This document shows, in pieces, positions 8,175-16,906 of a DNA stretch of 64,000 nt. The DNA lies in NCBI GenBank assembly GCA_905478225.1, contig CAJQHR010000024.1, positions 1-64,000 of the forward strand. Direction: 5' to 3'. Every line of letters begins with the position of its first letter. Positions within the stretch are counted from its first letter, which is position 1. Under the pieces are notes generated by a model. It was given only the letters and a program-made list of their open reading frames with translations, did not search any database and was not told the DNA's origin. The position numbers and the translations under genes were made by a program. This DNA is from an uncultured Crocinitomix sp. GTDB taxonomy: Bacteria > Bacteroidota > Bacteroidia > Flavobacteriales_D > Crocinitomicaceae.

Positions 8175-8610
8175 TCAATCAGCAATAGCTGGCAAAATCA
8201 AAGCCTTAGTCGCATTCATGTTCTTTCTTGCAACAGCTTTGCTTGTTATGAAATACTGAGAGTGCATAATACACCCATTTGGACCATGTTATTTTTTTGG
8301 GAATGAGACTCCTTTTTACATTTACACTAAAAATGGTGACGTATGAAAAACATGTCATTACAGTGCGCTATTGAATCACCCTAAAATAGAAAACACTGGA
8401 CACAAATAACATCTTTACTCTTCAGTTAAAATTCCATATTACAACACAGAAGAGGGTATCGGTTTGTCAAAACGGACAAAGATAATTGTGATTAAAGATG
8501 GGCATGATAAAGTCATGCCCATAGTTGATGAAGCCACTCAAGAATATTTTGAGAACATCCACCAAATGCTAACGGATGGTTTTAAGGATAAATGCTGGAA
8601 GATGATTTGA
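8150..8610 (+). pseudogene. Multiply broken gene remnant
   Basis: Pieces of one apparent gene can be read in order across shifted frames. First is a hydrophobic segment (AGKIKALVAFMFFLATALLV) ending in TGA, then HPFGPCYFFGNETPFYIYTK ending in a shift. Next comes YEKHVITVR, then after another shift LLNHPKIENTGHK and TAA. A final 66-codon frame from 8410 (YSSVKIPYYNTEEG, KRTKIIVIKDGHDKVMPI, EATQEYFENIHQM) runs to TGA at 8608-8610. That is at least two stops and two frameshifts. The ancestor would be a small protein with one membrane segment. Family unknown. Confidence 0.55.
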
Positions 8611-8631
8611 CCTGAGAGTTGAACATGAGCC

Positions 8632-9657
8632 TTAGGCTGGTTTCCAGTCTTCCGGATAATCCATTTTGAGAATTGTATCAGTGATGAGGATTGTTTGATC
8701 TTTCGGATATTGCTGAGCTGGATCAAGGCCCAGTGCACGGTCATAATATGTCTTTGCTTCTAAGTAGTTTTTAGCCTTGAAGAGTTCGTCCGCTCTATCA
8801 ATTACATTTTGATATGCCCGAAGTAATTCATATTCCGAGGCACTGGCATCATCAGCAATACTTTCGCATTTCGCAAGTTGATCAATCGCATATTCATAAG
8901 AAGGGTTCAGTTCAACCCCCTTTTCATACCAAAACATAGCCGCACCATATTTTAGTTGACTAAATGCTTCATTTCCTTTTGTAATATATATATTGAAATC
9001 GCTGTCCATTTTAGCATAATGTGCTTTTTCTTTTGCGGACTTTTCTCTTACTTTAAATTGCGAAGATCTCCAGATGGCTAACATTTCATCTTTAACAAGA
9101 TCATTCGTATAAGTTAAGGCTGCACTTATATCATAACCATTATTCATGCTTGAAAAAAATGTCTGATGAATTGGGTTTTCATTTTCCGCTTTGAATATTT
9201 TAATGGAATAGGTCATAAATTCTAGTCCGTCTATTTCTTCCGTTTCTATTGATGAAATTTCTGTGGTAAAACCTTGATCTTCATAAGTAGCGATTAGAAT
9301 TTCCTGAATGTAAACATTCGTGGCCTCCCATTCGCCTATATATTCTTCAAAGAAAGGCTCCGCTGTAATGGCCAACACATTGGTTTCGTTCTTTTTTATA
9401 TCTAATAATTGAATCAATGCCGTAGCGTCTATTTCAAGATCTAAAGATTCCTCGATAGCTTTGTATCCGCGTTGGTTTGACACTTCCGTTTCTACTTCTG
9501 ATAACATTTCCCAGCCTGCCGGAACTTCAATTTCCCAGCCCACTTCTTTGTTTTCTACAGTGAGCGGTTCCGCTAATGCGTCTGGATTTACAGGGGCTTC
9601 AAAATTGCATCCAACAAAAATGGCACTCGCAAGAAATAATAGGATTCCAAATTTCAT
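8632..9657 (-). CDS. Lipoprotein with C-terminal TPR repeats
   Basis: 341 residues. Lipoprotein signal with lipobox FVGC (lipid-modified Cys at about residue 16). Residues about 35-205 form a compact domain beginning VGWEIEVPAGWEML, of PsbP/MOG1-like character by its opening and its strand pattern, although I cannot confirm that. Residues about 215-325 carry tetratricopeptide-like helices (FSQLKYGAAMFWYEKGVELN, KNYLEAKTYYDRALGLDP). It is a membrane-anchored periplasmic protein and probably a scaffold. It lies 24 bases downstream of rhlE in the same direction and may share its transcript. Confidence 0.78.
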   Translation of the reverse strand: MKFGILLFLASAIFVGCNFEAPVNPDALAEPLTVENKEVGWEIEVPAGWEMLSEVETEVSNQRGYKAIEESLDLEIDATALIQLLDIKKNETNVLAITAEPFFEEYIGEWEATNVYIQEILIATYEDQGFTTEISSIETEEIDGLEFMTYSIKIFKAENENPIHQTFFSSMNNGYDISAALTYTNDLVKDEMLAIWRSSQFKVREKSAKEKAHYAKMDSDFNIYITKGNEAFSQLKYGAAMFWYEKGVELNPSYEYAIDQLAKCESIADDASASEYELLRAYQNVIDRADELFKAKNYLEAKTYYDRALGLDPAQQYPKDQTILITDTILKMDYPEDWKPA

Positions 9658-9681
9658 TATTCAATTATTTTATTGACTGGA

Positions 9682-10932
9682 TTAATTCCGCTTTCCTTTG
9701 CCAGAACCTTTGCGTTTTTTCTTTTTATCCGCTTCGTCTTTTTGCATGAGCGCCTTCCAATTATTGGATCCATCATCTGAAAACAAAATAGTTTCTGCAA
9801 TGTCTTTTTTATTGGTTTCTAAAACCTCAATCGGAACCGTGATATAATCCTCAATTCCTTTCAAGAGTTCTTGCTCACCTTTGCTGCAAAATGAAAGTGC
9901 TTGTCCTTTATTTTTTCCACGGCCCGTTCTTCCCACGCGGTGAACATAATTTTCCGCAACGTCTGGCATATCATAGTTGATCACATAATCCACATTAGGA
10001 ATATCGATTCCACGTGCGCTAACATCAGTGGCAATTAATATTCGGGTGGTTCCAGCTTTAAAGTCGTTTAACACTTTTTGCCGATCCTTTTGCTCTTTAT
10101 CTCCATGAATGGCTTCAGTTGCAATCCCAACTCTTTCCATGGCAGCTTTAACGCGTTCGGCACGTACTTTCGTGCGTACAAAAACCATAAATTTCAATGC
10201 TTCTTGTTCCTTTAAAATGCGTTCAAGAAAAAAGCGTTTATCATCCATTTCGACAAACGTAATGGCATGCGTTACATTTTTTGAAACCGGATTCTTGGGT
10301 GATATTTGAATTCGAATAGCTTTACTATTCACTAAAGAATAGGCCAATTTCTTGATTTTTTGATCAATTGTGGCAGAAAAAAACAACGTTTGGCGTCTTT
10401 TTGGCAAAAAACGGATCAAATCTTCAATATCTTTATAAAAACCTAAATTCAACATTTGGTCGGCTTCATCCAAGATCAAAGTTTCGATTCTGTCAAGTTT
10501 AATAAAACCTTGACTCACCAGATCAAACATTCGACCCGGTGTTGTCACTAAAACATCTACACCAGCAGTAAGTCGCTCAATTTGCGAATCTTGTTCTACA
10601 CCTCCATAAACGGCCATGGTTTTTACTTTTGTTTTGCGCGCAATCAAGTTAAAAACATCCGCAATTTGCGTGCACAATTCTCGCGTAGGCACCATCACAA
10701 TACATTTAATACCATCCTTACCAGGTGTTTTTCTATTGAACTGAATTTTATCAATAATTGGAATTGCAAAAGCGGCGGTTTTACCTGTTCCTGTTTGGGC
10801 AATCGCCAATAAGTCTTCTCCCTTTTGGATATTAGGAATGCACTTAAATTGGATGTCAGTTGGGCGTTTAAAACCCATTTCCTCCAAATTACTTTTCAAT
10901 TCTCGTGAAATTCTATACTCGCTAAATCGCAT
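9682..10932 (-). CDS. rhlE: DEAD-box RNA helicase, RhlE type
   Basis: 416 residues from the ATG at 10932; a longer frame to 11016 is rejected since a TAnnTTTG promoter box lies just ahead of 10932. Motifs in order: Q-motif region (GFKRPTDIQ), Walker A AQTGTGKT, PTREL, TPGR, DEAD, SAT, then the second RecA domain with ARGID and HRVGRTGR. The tail is basic (KKKKRKGSGKGKRN) and would contact RNA. It unwinds RNA duplexes in ribosome assembly, RNA decay or cold adaptation. It is divergent from the DUF2480 gene with 103 bases between starts. Confidence 0.93.
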   Translation of the reverse strand: MRFSEYRISRELKSNLEEMGFKRPTDIQFKCIPNIQKGEDLLAIAQTGTGKTAAFAIPIIDKIQFNRKTPGKDGIKCIVMVPTRELCTQIADVFNLIARKTKVKTMAVYGGVEQDSQIERLTAGVDVLVTTPGRMFDLVSQGFIKLDRIETLILDEADQMLNLGFYKDIEDLIRFLPKRRQTLFFSATIDQKIKKLAYSLVNSKAIRIQISPKNPVSKNVTHAITFVEMDDKRFFLERILKEQEALKFMVFVRTKVRAERVKAAMERVGIATEAIHGDKEQKDRQKVLNDFKAGTTRILIATDVSARGIDIPNVDYVINYDMPDVAENYVHRVGRTGRGKNKGQALSFCSKGEQELLKGIEDYITVPIEVLETNKKDIAETILFSDDGSNNWKALMQKDEADKKKKRKGSGKGKRN

Positions 10933-10936
10933 GGCA

Positions 10937-10944
10937 CAAAGATA
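10937..10944 (-). promoter_or_regulatory. TAnnTTTG -7 box of rhlE
   Basis: The minus strand reads TATCTTTG and then only four bases before the ATG at 10932. Bacteroidota promoters place transcription starts a few bases after this box, so the message would be leaderless or nearly so. I could not find a good TTG -33 element at the usual distance. Confidence 0.5.
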
Positions 10945-11023
10945 CAAGCAATTTGTATGACATGACATGAGGGCAAAAAAAATTGATTTTAAATTGCCAC
11001 GTCGAATGAATCTCATTTCGCCT

Positions 11024-11031
11024 TAACTTTG
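11024..11031 (+). promoter_or_regulatory. TAnnTTTG -7 box of the DUF2480 gene
   Basis: TAACTTTG lies four bases before the ATG at 11036, the same geometry as the divergent rhlE promoter. This again implies a leaderless message. No clear -33 element is visible. Confidence 0.48.
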
Positions 11032-11035
11032 CACT

Positions 11036-11542
11036 ATGGAAGGTGAAATTGTAAATAAAGTTGCCAATGCAGGAATTGAGCAAATTGATTTGATTGATTT
11101 TGTGAATAAAGGTGAGCTAGCAGGAATCGATTTAAAAGATTTGTTGTGGAACGAATTGGTGTTGCGCGAAAAGGAGTTTAGAGCATGGGTAAAAGAACAC
11201 GATTGGACAATTTATGCTGAAAAACACGTGTATGTTTTTTGCTCTAACGACGCCATAGTGCCAGCATGGGCTTATATGCTTTTAGTCGTCAATTTACAAA
11301 ACGCCGAGTCAATTATTTACGGTAATCTATCCCAAGCTAAAGAGGATTTATTCTTTAAAAATCTGATGAACTGGGAAATTAACAACTTATCAGATAAACG
11401 CGTAATGGTGAAAGGTTGTTCTGATATCCCGAACCCAAACAAGGCCTATGTGGTTTTAACAAGTCGCTTAGTGCCAATTGTAAAGAACCTGATGTTTGGC
11501 GAGCCGTGCTCTGCTGTGCCAGTTTATAAAAAGAAAAAGTAA
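11036..11542 (+). CDS. DUF2480 family protein
   Basis: 168 residues, with no signal peptide or membrane segment, so cytoplasmic. The sequence (IEQIDLIDFVNKGELAGIDL, FRAWVKEHDWTIYAEKHVYV, IVPAWAYMLL, MVKGCSDIPNPNKAYV) matches the Bacteroidota-specific DUF2480 family, which has a conserved DW pair and a Cys (KGCS) of unknown role. Length is typical. It is divergent from rhlE. No function has been established for the family as far as I know. Confidence 0.85.
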   Translation: MEGEIVNKVANAGIEQIDLIDFVNKGELAGIDLKDLLWNELVLREKEFRAWVKEHDWTIYAEKHVYVFCSNDAIVPAWAYMLLVVNLQNAESIIYGNLSQAKEDLFFKNLMNWEINNLSDKRVMVKGCSDIPNPNKAYVVLTSRLVPIVKNLMFGEPCSAVPVYKKKK

Positions 11543-11619
11543 AACTTTTAAAGACCAAACGGCATTATGGCGAATTGCATGATTAAACACGAATAAAATT
11601 CCAGTATACCATCCATTAT

Positions 11620-12633
11620 TTAGTAACGTATCGATTTAAAATAATCAACCGCATGCTTTACCGATTCATCAATAGGAATAAACTCATGCCCAATTGCCGC
11701 CTTAATTTTTTCGTTTGAATACTTAGTTGTCATCATGGAACTTTTCGCAGTATCCTTTGTGATATTTTGCTTTTTACCAAATAAAAACACCAATACGCCC
11801 TCAATTCTCCAAGCAATTCCTGTCATCCATTTTTTAACTTGGATACTCGGTGGTTTTACTTCAAAGGCCGCGGCTATTTTTTCAAATAAAAGCTTGAACG
11901 GAAGATTTTCTGAAATCACTAAAAAGCGTTCGTTTTCAATTTTACGTTCAGATAATTCGCAAAAAACATAAGCTACATCACGTGCATCAACAAAGGCATT
12001 GGTCCCTGGCGTGTAAAATTTCAGTCCCTTTTTAATGATCTTAAAGAGACTCAACGAACTTTCATTCCAATCTCCAACGCCAAGAATAACACATGGATTT
12101 ATAATGACTACGTTCAATCCTTCTTCTTTCCCACGCCAAACTTCATTCTCAGCACTAAATTTACTAATGGCGTAATTTGAATTGTCGCCAGAATTCACCC
12201 ATTTGTCGCTTTCGTCATAAATTGCTTTAGAAACCGAACGACCAATAGCCGCAGTTGAACTCACATGGCAAAACTGGGTAACATTATGATTTAAGCTCAC
12301 ATTTACTACGTTCGCGGTGCCTTCTTTATTGATTTTCATCAAATTTTTAAAGTCCCTTTTCTTAAAAGATACCAATGCCGCACAATGATATACAATTGAA
12401 CAACCTGCAATTCCATCTTCGAGTGATTGGATGTCAAGGATATCACCTTCTACCCATTCAATTTTGTTAAACTCAACATCAGCCTGCTCTCCGAAATAAT
12501 GTGCAAATACAGACTTTAGGGGATTTAAGTTGCTCGTTTTCCGCTTAAATGCACGGATCGTTTTCCCCCGTTTTAGTAATTCTACTAAAACGTGGCTTCC
12601 TAGTAATCCTGTTGCGCCGGTGACAAATATCAT
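11620..12633 (-). CDS. NAD(P)-dependent epimerase/dehydratase (extended SDR)
   Basis: 337 residues from the ATG at 12633, which places the Rossmann motif at the N-terminus (MIFVTGATGLLGSH, GxxGxxG at 6-12). An upstream frame to 12693 is discarded. The SDR catalytic YxxxK is present in SNYAISKFSAE, preceded by VSSTAAIG. The C-terminal half, with KWMTGIAWRIEGVLVFLFGK, resembles 3-beta-HSD or dihydroflavonol-reductase-like SDRs rather than sugar epimerases. It reduces or oxidises a hydroxyl or keto group on an unknown substrate. No partner gene is linked. Confidence 0.85.
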   Translation of the reverse strand: MIFVTGATGLLGSHVLVELLKRGKTIRAFKRKTSNLNPLKSVFAHYFGEQADVEFNKIEWVEGDILDIQSLEDGIAGCSIVYHCAALVSFKKRDFKNLMKINKEGTANVVNVSLNHNVTQFCHVSSTAAIGRSVSKAIYDESDKWVNSGDNSNYAISKFSAENEVWRGKEEGLNVVIINPCVILGVGDWNESSLSLFKIIKKGLKFYTPGTNAFVDARDVAYVFCELSERKIENERFLVISENLPFKLLFEKIAAAFEVKPPSIQVKKWMTGIAWRIEGVLVFLFGKKQNITKDTAKSSMMTTKYSNEKIKAAIGHEFIPIDESVKHAVDYFKSIRY

Positions 12634-12879
12634 GATTTGCGAATTTACGCTATTTCTCGCTTTTAATTGCAACTTTAAAGCATACGCTCGCAAATATTAA
12701 TTCATTTTAAGAGATAAATAGGGTCTCTTAAATCTATAAACTGATGTTTAGATGGATATAAATCTAACCACGTCACAAAAAAAGGAACGCATTTTGATTA
12801 TATTTGCCTGAATTCAAAAAAAGGGGGTTGATAATTGATGATCTCAAAAATCTCTCAATCACCACAAATTACTTAGAGA

Positions 12880-13893
12880 ATGAAAATATTAAGTTTAGCA
12901 ATCGCATTTGTAATGTCCCTTGTTTTACATGGCCAAGAGGGCCTTTCAGATGGGATGTATGCAAAAATTACAGTTGAAAAAGGTGAAATACTTTGTCAGT
13001 TAGAATTTAAAAAAGCGCCTTTAACTGTGGCGAATTTTGTTGGTTTGGCAGAAGGAGATTTTGAAGTCGATACGACTACATTTGACAAACCATTTTTTGA
13101 TGGTCTCACTTTTCACAGAGCGGTCCGTAATTTTATAACTCAGGGTGGCGACCCATTGGGCAATGGCACGGGCGACCCTGGATATTTATTTAGAGATGAA
13201 TTTGATACGACTTTACTCCATCAAGGACCCGGAATACTGTCCATGGCGAATAGTGGAAAGAATACAAATGGCTGTCAGTTTTTTATAACGCATAAATCAA
13301 CCGATTGGTTAGATGGAAAGCATTCCGTTTTTGGACATGTAATCAAAGGAATGGATGTTGTTACAGCTATTGAGGCAAATGATGTCATTAAAAAAATTGA
13401 AATTATTCGTGTTGGGAAGGCAGCAGAAAAATTTAATGCAAGCAAGGTATTTGCAAAGCTTCGATTTGTAAAAGATAGCGTCAAAAAGAAAAGAATAAAG
13501 AAGCGCAACAAAGCCTTTAAGAAATTAATGGAAAAGGATTATAAAAAAACCAAACAAACTGCCAGCGGATTAATTTACAAGATTATTGAAAAAGGAAATG
13601 GGGTTAAACCTGAGTTGGGCGAGGCAGTTCAAGTGCATTATACGGGCTATTTAACAAATGGTGAGAAGTTCGATTCATCTGTTGATCGCGGAAAACCTTA
13701 TTTGTTTCCTCTGGGTCAAAGACAAGTTATACTTGGTTGGGATGAAGGAATTCCATTGTGTGATATTGGAGGTAAAATTAAATTAATCGTACCTCACTGG
13801 TTGGCTTATGGTAAATCTGGGCGGCAAACAATTCCGCCGTTTTCTACACTCATATTTGATATTGAAGTGATTAGTAGCACACAAGATAGATAA
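12880..13893 (+). CDS. Secreted cyclophilin-FKBP fusion peptidyl-prolyl isomerase
   Basis: 337 residues. Signal peptide MKILSLAIAFVMSLVLHGQ. A cyclophilin domain (about 28-175) shows FDGLTFHRAVRNFITQGGDP, GILSMANSGKNTNGCQFFIT and WLDGKHSVFGHVIKGMDVV, including the catalytic Arg. A highly basic helical linker (about 190-225) follows, then an FKBP domain (about 228-335) with VQVHYTGYLTNGEKFDSS, VILGWDEGI and IPPFSTLIFDIEV. Both active centres look complete. It would speed proline isomerisation in exported proteins in the periplasm. Two unrelated isomerase folds in one chain is a known but uncommon arrangement. Confidence 0.93.
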   Translation: MKILSLAIAFVMSLVLHGQEGLSDGMYAKITVEKGEILCQLEFKKAPLTVANFVGLAEGDFEVDTTTFDKPFFDGLTFHRAVRNFITQGGDPLGNGTGDPGYLFRDEFDTTLLHQGPGILSMANSGKNTNGCQFFITHKSTDWLDGKHSVFGHVIKGMDVVTAIEANDVIKKIEIIRVGKAAEKFNASKVFAKLRFVKDSVKKKRIKKRNKAFKKLMEKDYKKTKQTASGLIYKIIEKGNGVKPELGEAVQVHYTGYLTNGEKFDSSVDRGKPYLFPLGQRQVILGWDEGIPLCDIGGKIKLIVPHWLAYGKSGRQTIPPFSTLIFDIEVISSTQDR

Positions 13894-14174
13894 TTTAAGA
13901 GCTTTAAATTAATTGATCTTGATCATTATCGTCCTGACTTTTTTTATAATTCATAGTGAAAGTTGAAAGCAATTGTCAAATCAAAACCCAATCACCGTTG
14001 AAATACAAGCCGGAATATGGAATCTGTATCGCTTAATGACGTTCGAATGCAATTATGAACAAAGACATAACTATTCTTTTATCAACTGATTTAAGAATGC
14101 ATTAAGAAAGTAATGGCAGTTCACCTGTCAGGTCGAGTGATTTTGGGAATGTAATGAGAAAGTTGTATCGAGAC

Positions 14175-14552
14175 CTAAAGGACTTTGGCTAATTTATCAA
14201 GGTATTCTGAAAATCGTTGACTCGCCACCATTTTATCTTCACCTACAATTAGCACACTTTTGGGGTTATTATTCTCTAACCAGAAACGTAAAGAGGCCAC
14301 AGAGGCGCTCATAGTTGCGTTAACATCAATTTGATGCGTTGGCTTATGAATTCTTTCAATGGCTTCTCTTAAATCCTTTATTTCACGTGACACGTTATGG
14401 TCTTCTTGTAAAATCACTAATGAATCCACTACCTCAAAAAGGCTCGCTTTCCCGTCAAACGTTTCCACATCAATTTTTTGCTCACCAGCCCAGTTAAGAA
14501 TGGCTGTAGCAAACTGATCATCATTACGTAAAACTATCTTTTTCAACAACAT
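14175..14552 (-). CDS. Hypothetical cytoplasmic protein
   Basis: 125 residues from the ATG at 14552. The frame extends to a TTG at 14579, but that codon lies inside a TACTTTTG box (TAnnTTTG), so the shorter start is preferred. It reads MLLKKIVLRNDDQF, a mixed alpha/beta segment, and SVASLRFWLENNNPKSVLIV near the end. No signal peptide. The N-terminal strand and the VLIVGEDKMVAS stretch suggest a small Rossmann-like or STAS-like fold, but I do not recognise a family. It is downstream of the heme A synthase gene transcribed in reverse order, hence the same strand. Confidence 0.65.
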   Translation of the reverse strand: MLLKKIVLRNDDQFATAILNWAGEQKIDVETFDGKASLFEVVDSLVILQEDHNVSREIKDLREAIERIHKPTHQIDVNATMSASVASLRFWLENNNPKSVLIVGEDKMVASQRFSEYLDKLAKVL

Positions 14553-14682
14553 ATTTCCTTCATAATAAAGAGGGAACAAAAGTAGTCGTTTTTATAACTC
14601 GCATAGCTAAAAGGTGATTTTTTTTTTAATGACGTTTATTTTTCGCTATCGGCTGTTACTTATCCGTAATAAATTGCTGTAA

Positions 14683-15702
14683 TTAGCGAATCATTGACTC
14701 TCTTTTGTACTTAAAATAATCAAGACTATAAAACTGAATCCCCAATATAATTGATGCCGCTAATAGGTGTACGGGTTGGAGTAGTGCAGGCATTCCCGCA
14801 TAAGAGAATAATACGCCAGTGATAAACAATAAGATCAGGAGTGCTACAACTAGTTTTAAGCCAGGAATTCCATAAGCCACTTTACGATTCATCCAGAGTA
14901 AAACCACATTTGTAGCCAATAATAACCATGAAAAGGAGCGGTGAAATAGGAAATCACCTGCCATTCCATCAATCCATTGTGCACGATCTACTCCTTCAAT
15001 CACCAAAAAGTCTACTTGCTGACGAACTTGTGCACCTAAAATAATTTGAATAAATGTTAAGGCTAAAGAAAAATAGAAGAGGGACTTAAAAGCAGGCTTT
15101 ATTTTAAGTTGGAATGACCTATCCTTGGCAATTCGAATAATTTTAATGTGAACACCAACTATAATGAGCGCAAAAAACATGTGCAGGGTAATTGTCCACG
15201 GAACTAGGTTGGTAGCCACTACGATAGATCCAAGCCAACCTTCAAAGCCCATTAAAACTAAATTTAAGAAGGTTAATAAAAGCAGTTTTCTCCTTTTCCG
15301 GTAGCGAATAAAAGTCCAAATAAATAAAATAAGCACGGCGTTTCCAGCTAAAAAGCCTACGAGACGATTTCCGTATTCGGTCCAAGTGCGGGCTGCATTA
15401 AAATCTTCTTCCAACAATAAAGAAGGATCAGATCTGAGAAGATTAGCTTCAGAAGTAAACCCAATAGATTCAATTAAGTTTGCAAACTTGTCAATTTTTT
15501 TCTTACGGTATTCGCTGTAGGCGGCTTTGTAGTTTTCAGGCAATTGATCTTCGGAAGTTGGGGGGATGATCTGATCAAAACATTTAGGCCAATCTGGACA
15601 TCCCATTCCAGATCCAGTTGTGCGAACTATGCTCCCTGCCGCAATCACTAGAAAAATTAGTACCAATGTAATCCACGAAAAACGAATATAACCCGGACTC
15701 AT
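14683..15702 (-). CDS. ctaA: Heme A synthase (COX15/CtaA)
   Basis: 339 residues with about eight membrane helices. It opens with the family signature RFSWITLVLIFLVIAAGSIV and VRTTGSGMGCPDWPKCF, and has conserved His residues at helix ends (TLHMFFALIIVGVH, FLFHRSFSWLLLAT, LLQPVHLLAA) that bind heme b and substrate heme. It oxidises the methyl group of heme O to the formyl of heme A for cytochrome aa3-type oxidase. A long loop (about 45-110) between helices 1 and 2 matches the COX15-type form of alpha-proteobacteria and Bacteroidota. It links to the hem genes further along. Confidence 0.93.
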   Translation of the reverse strand: MSPGYIRFSWITLVLIFLVIAAGSIVRTTGSGMGCPDWPKCFDQIIPPTSEDQLPENYKAAYSEYRKKKIDKFANLIESIGFTSEANLLRSDPSLLLEEDFNAARTWTEYGNRLVGFLAGNAVLILFIWTFIRYRKRRKLLLLTFLNLVLMGFEGWLGSIVVATNLVPWTITLHMFFALIIVGVHIKIIRIAKDRSFQLKIKPAFKSLFYFSLALTFIQIILGAQVRQQVDFLVIEGVDRAQWIDGMAGDFLFHRSFSWLLLATNVVLLWMNRKVAYGIPGLKLVVALLILLFITGVLFSYAGMPALLQPVHLLAASIILGIQFYSLDYFKYKRESMIR

Positions 15703-16002
15703 AGTTGTTCTGATTTATGACTACAAAAATAGTTTGATTTCTGTAATTTTTATCTTTTCAGATTGATTTGTTTTATTTCGAATTTCATTTTTTTTAGATG
15801 CGATAAACAGTTTGAATTCACTTTAAATACACAGCGTACCGTTCATCATTGAATTGGACTCACCGCTTATACTTTCACAACATTATTCAGCCTCACATCA
15901 TATCATCCAAAAATGAACCAACATACCCCTTAATTTCGCTTCACCAAGTATAGACCTGGATAAAATATTTAATCATAAGTGTATTATCAGTTTTTTCGTG
16001 GG
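15703..16002. other. Intergenic region upstream of heme A synthase
   Basis: 300 bases without a coding frame. On the minus strand it holds a TATTTTTG box about 20 bases ahead of the heme A synthase ATG, the probable promoter. I see nothing else that I can support. Confidence 0.4.
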
Positions 16003-16102
16003 GAATCAGAGGCTCTGTTACGTTGAGTAAGCCGAGTAACTAATCGCCTCTGATTCTTTTTATGGGAATTGAAGTCCCAATGATTATCGGGATGTAATTC
16101 CC
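16003..16102. repeat. Two adjacent stem-loops (structured repeat) below gpx
   Basis: First stem: perfect 11-base arms at 16003-16013 and 16046-16056 (GAATCAGAGGC / GCCTCTGATTC), enclosing a second 5-base stem (GTTAC at 16017-16021, GTAAC at 16036-16040), followed by T5. Second stem: GGGAATT (16064-16070) with AATTCCC (16096-16102) and an inner GTCCC/GGGAT pairing. It lies 3' of the leftward gpx gene, but the T-run is on the rightward side, so it is not a simple gpx terminator. It may be a mobile palindromic repeat or a structured RNA. Confidence 0.6.
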
Positions 16103-16119
16103 CATACGAGTGTTGAATA

Positions 16120-16608
16120 TTATTTATTGAGTAAAGCCAAAATATCAGCTTCAATTTTCTCAGGTTTCGTTGTGGGGGCATAACGCTTAATGGTTTCCCC
16201 ATCAGGTGCAATTAAAAATTTTGTAAAGTTCCATTTTATTCTCGATCCAAAGAAACTACCGGATTTACTTTTTAACCAATTAAAAACAGGATGGGCATTT
16301 TTACCATTTACCTCAATTTTTTCAAGTAATTGAAACGTAACACCATGATTAATTTCACAAGTTTCAATCATACGCTCATTGGTTTCTGGTTCTTGCCCAC
16401 CAAACTGATTGCAAGGGAAGCCGAGTACTACTAAACCGTCTGGTTCGTGTTTTGCATGCAGTAATTCTAAACCACTAAATTGCGGTGTAAGGCCACATTT
16501 TGTTGCTGTATTAACTACTAATATTGTTTTACCCCTTAAGTCTGCAACTGGATATGGTGTCCCATTTGGTAAGTTAAAAGAGTGTCCGAAAAAATTTAAA
16601 GCTTGCAT
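16120..16608 (-). CDS. Glutathione peroxidase-family thiol peroxidase
   Basis: 162 residues. The catalytic Cys38 lies in VVNTATKCGLTPQF, followed by VVLGFPCNQFGGQEPETN with the resolving-type Cys and the active-site Gln, and IKWNFTKFLI with the conserved Trp and Asn. Bacterial members mostly use thioredoxin rather than glutathione to reduce H2O2 and lipid peroxides. There is no signal peptide, so it is cytoplasmic. It is a Cys, not Sec, enzyme. It is transcribed alone, and a pair of stem-loops lies just after the stop. Confidence 0.93.
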   Translation of the reverse strand: MQALNFFGHSFNLPNGTPYPVADLRGKTILVVNTATKCGLTPQFSGLELLHAKHEPDGLVVLGFPCNQFGGQEPETNERMIETCEINHGVTFQLLEKIEVNGKNAHPVFNWLKSKSGSFFGSRIKWNFTKFLIAPDGETIKRYAPTTKPEKIEADILALLNK

Positions 16609-16906
16609 ACGTTTTTTTAGAATGTGTAAATATATAACTCACAAGTCAAGAAATAGTTTAAAAAAAGACATTATTCCATTCGTCTCTAAACTTTTAAACC
16701 GCAATTTGCGTCAGCACTTCAGGGTGGATTGAAAGTTCCTTATAAAATAAGGTGAAACGATCTGTTTTGAGGTAATGTCAGGAAGAAGTAGATTTTCTAA
16801 TACGTAATTCGAGTTTAAACAATATCTTTATTCCACCAACGTTTTTATTATTGTGTCCGTTAGTGAATGTGACACTAGGTTTACCCATTTTAAGACAGCG
16901 TCCATT

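Noticed and set aside
13973-14089. TTG-started 38-codon frame between the isomerase fusion and the 14175 gene (NQNPITVEIQAGIWNLYRLM)
   Set aside because: Too short, no ATG, no terminator, and no family recognised; perhaps another remnant, but I cannot support it.
15987-16211. Minus frame of 74 codons across the double stem-loop
   Set aside because: It runs through the inverted repeats and the end of the gpx gene out of frame; composition is not protein-like.
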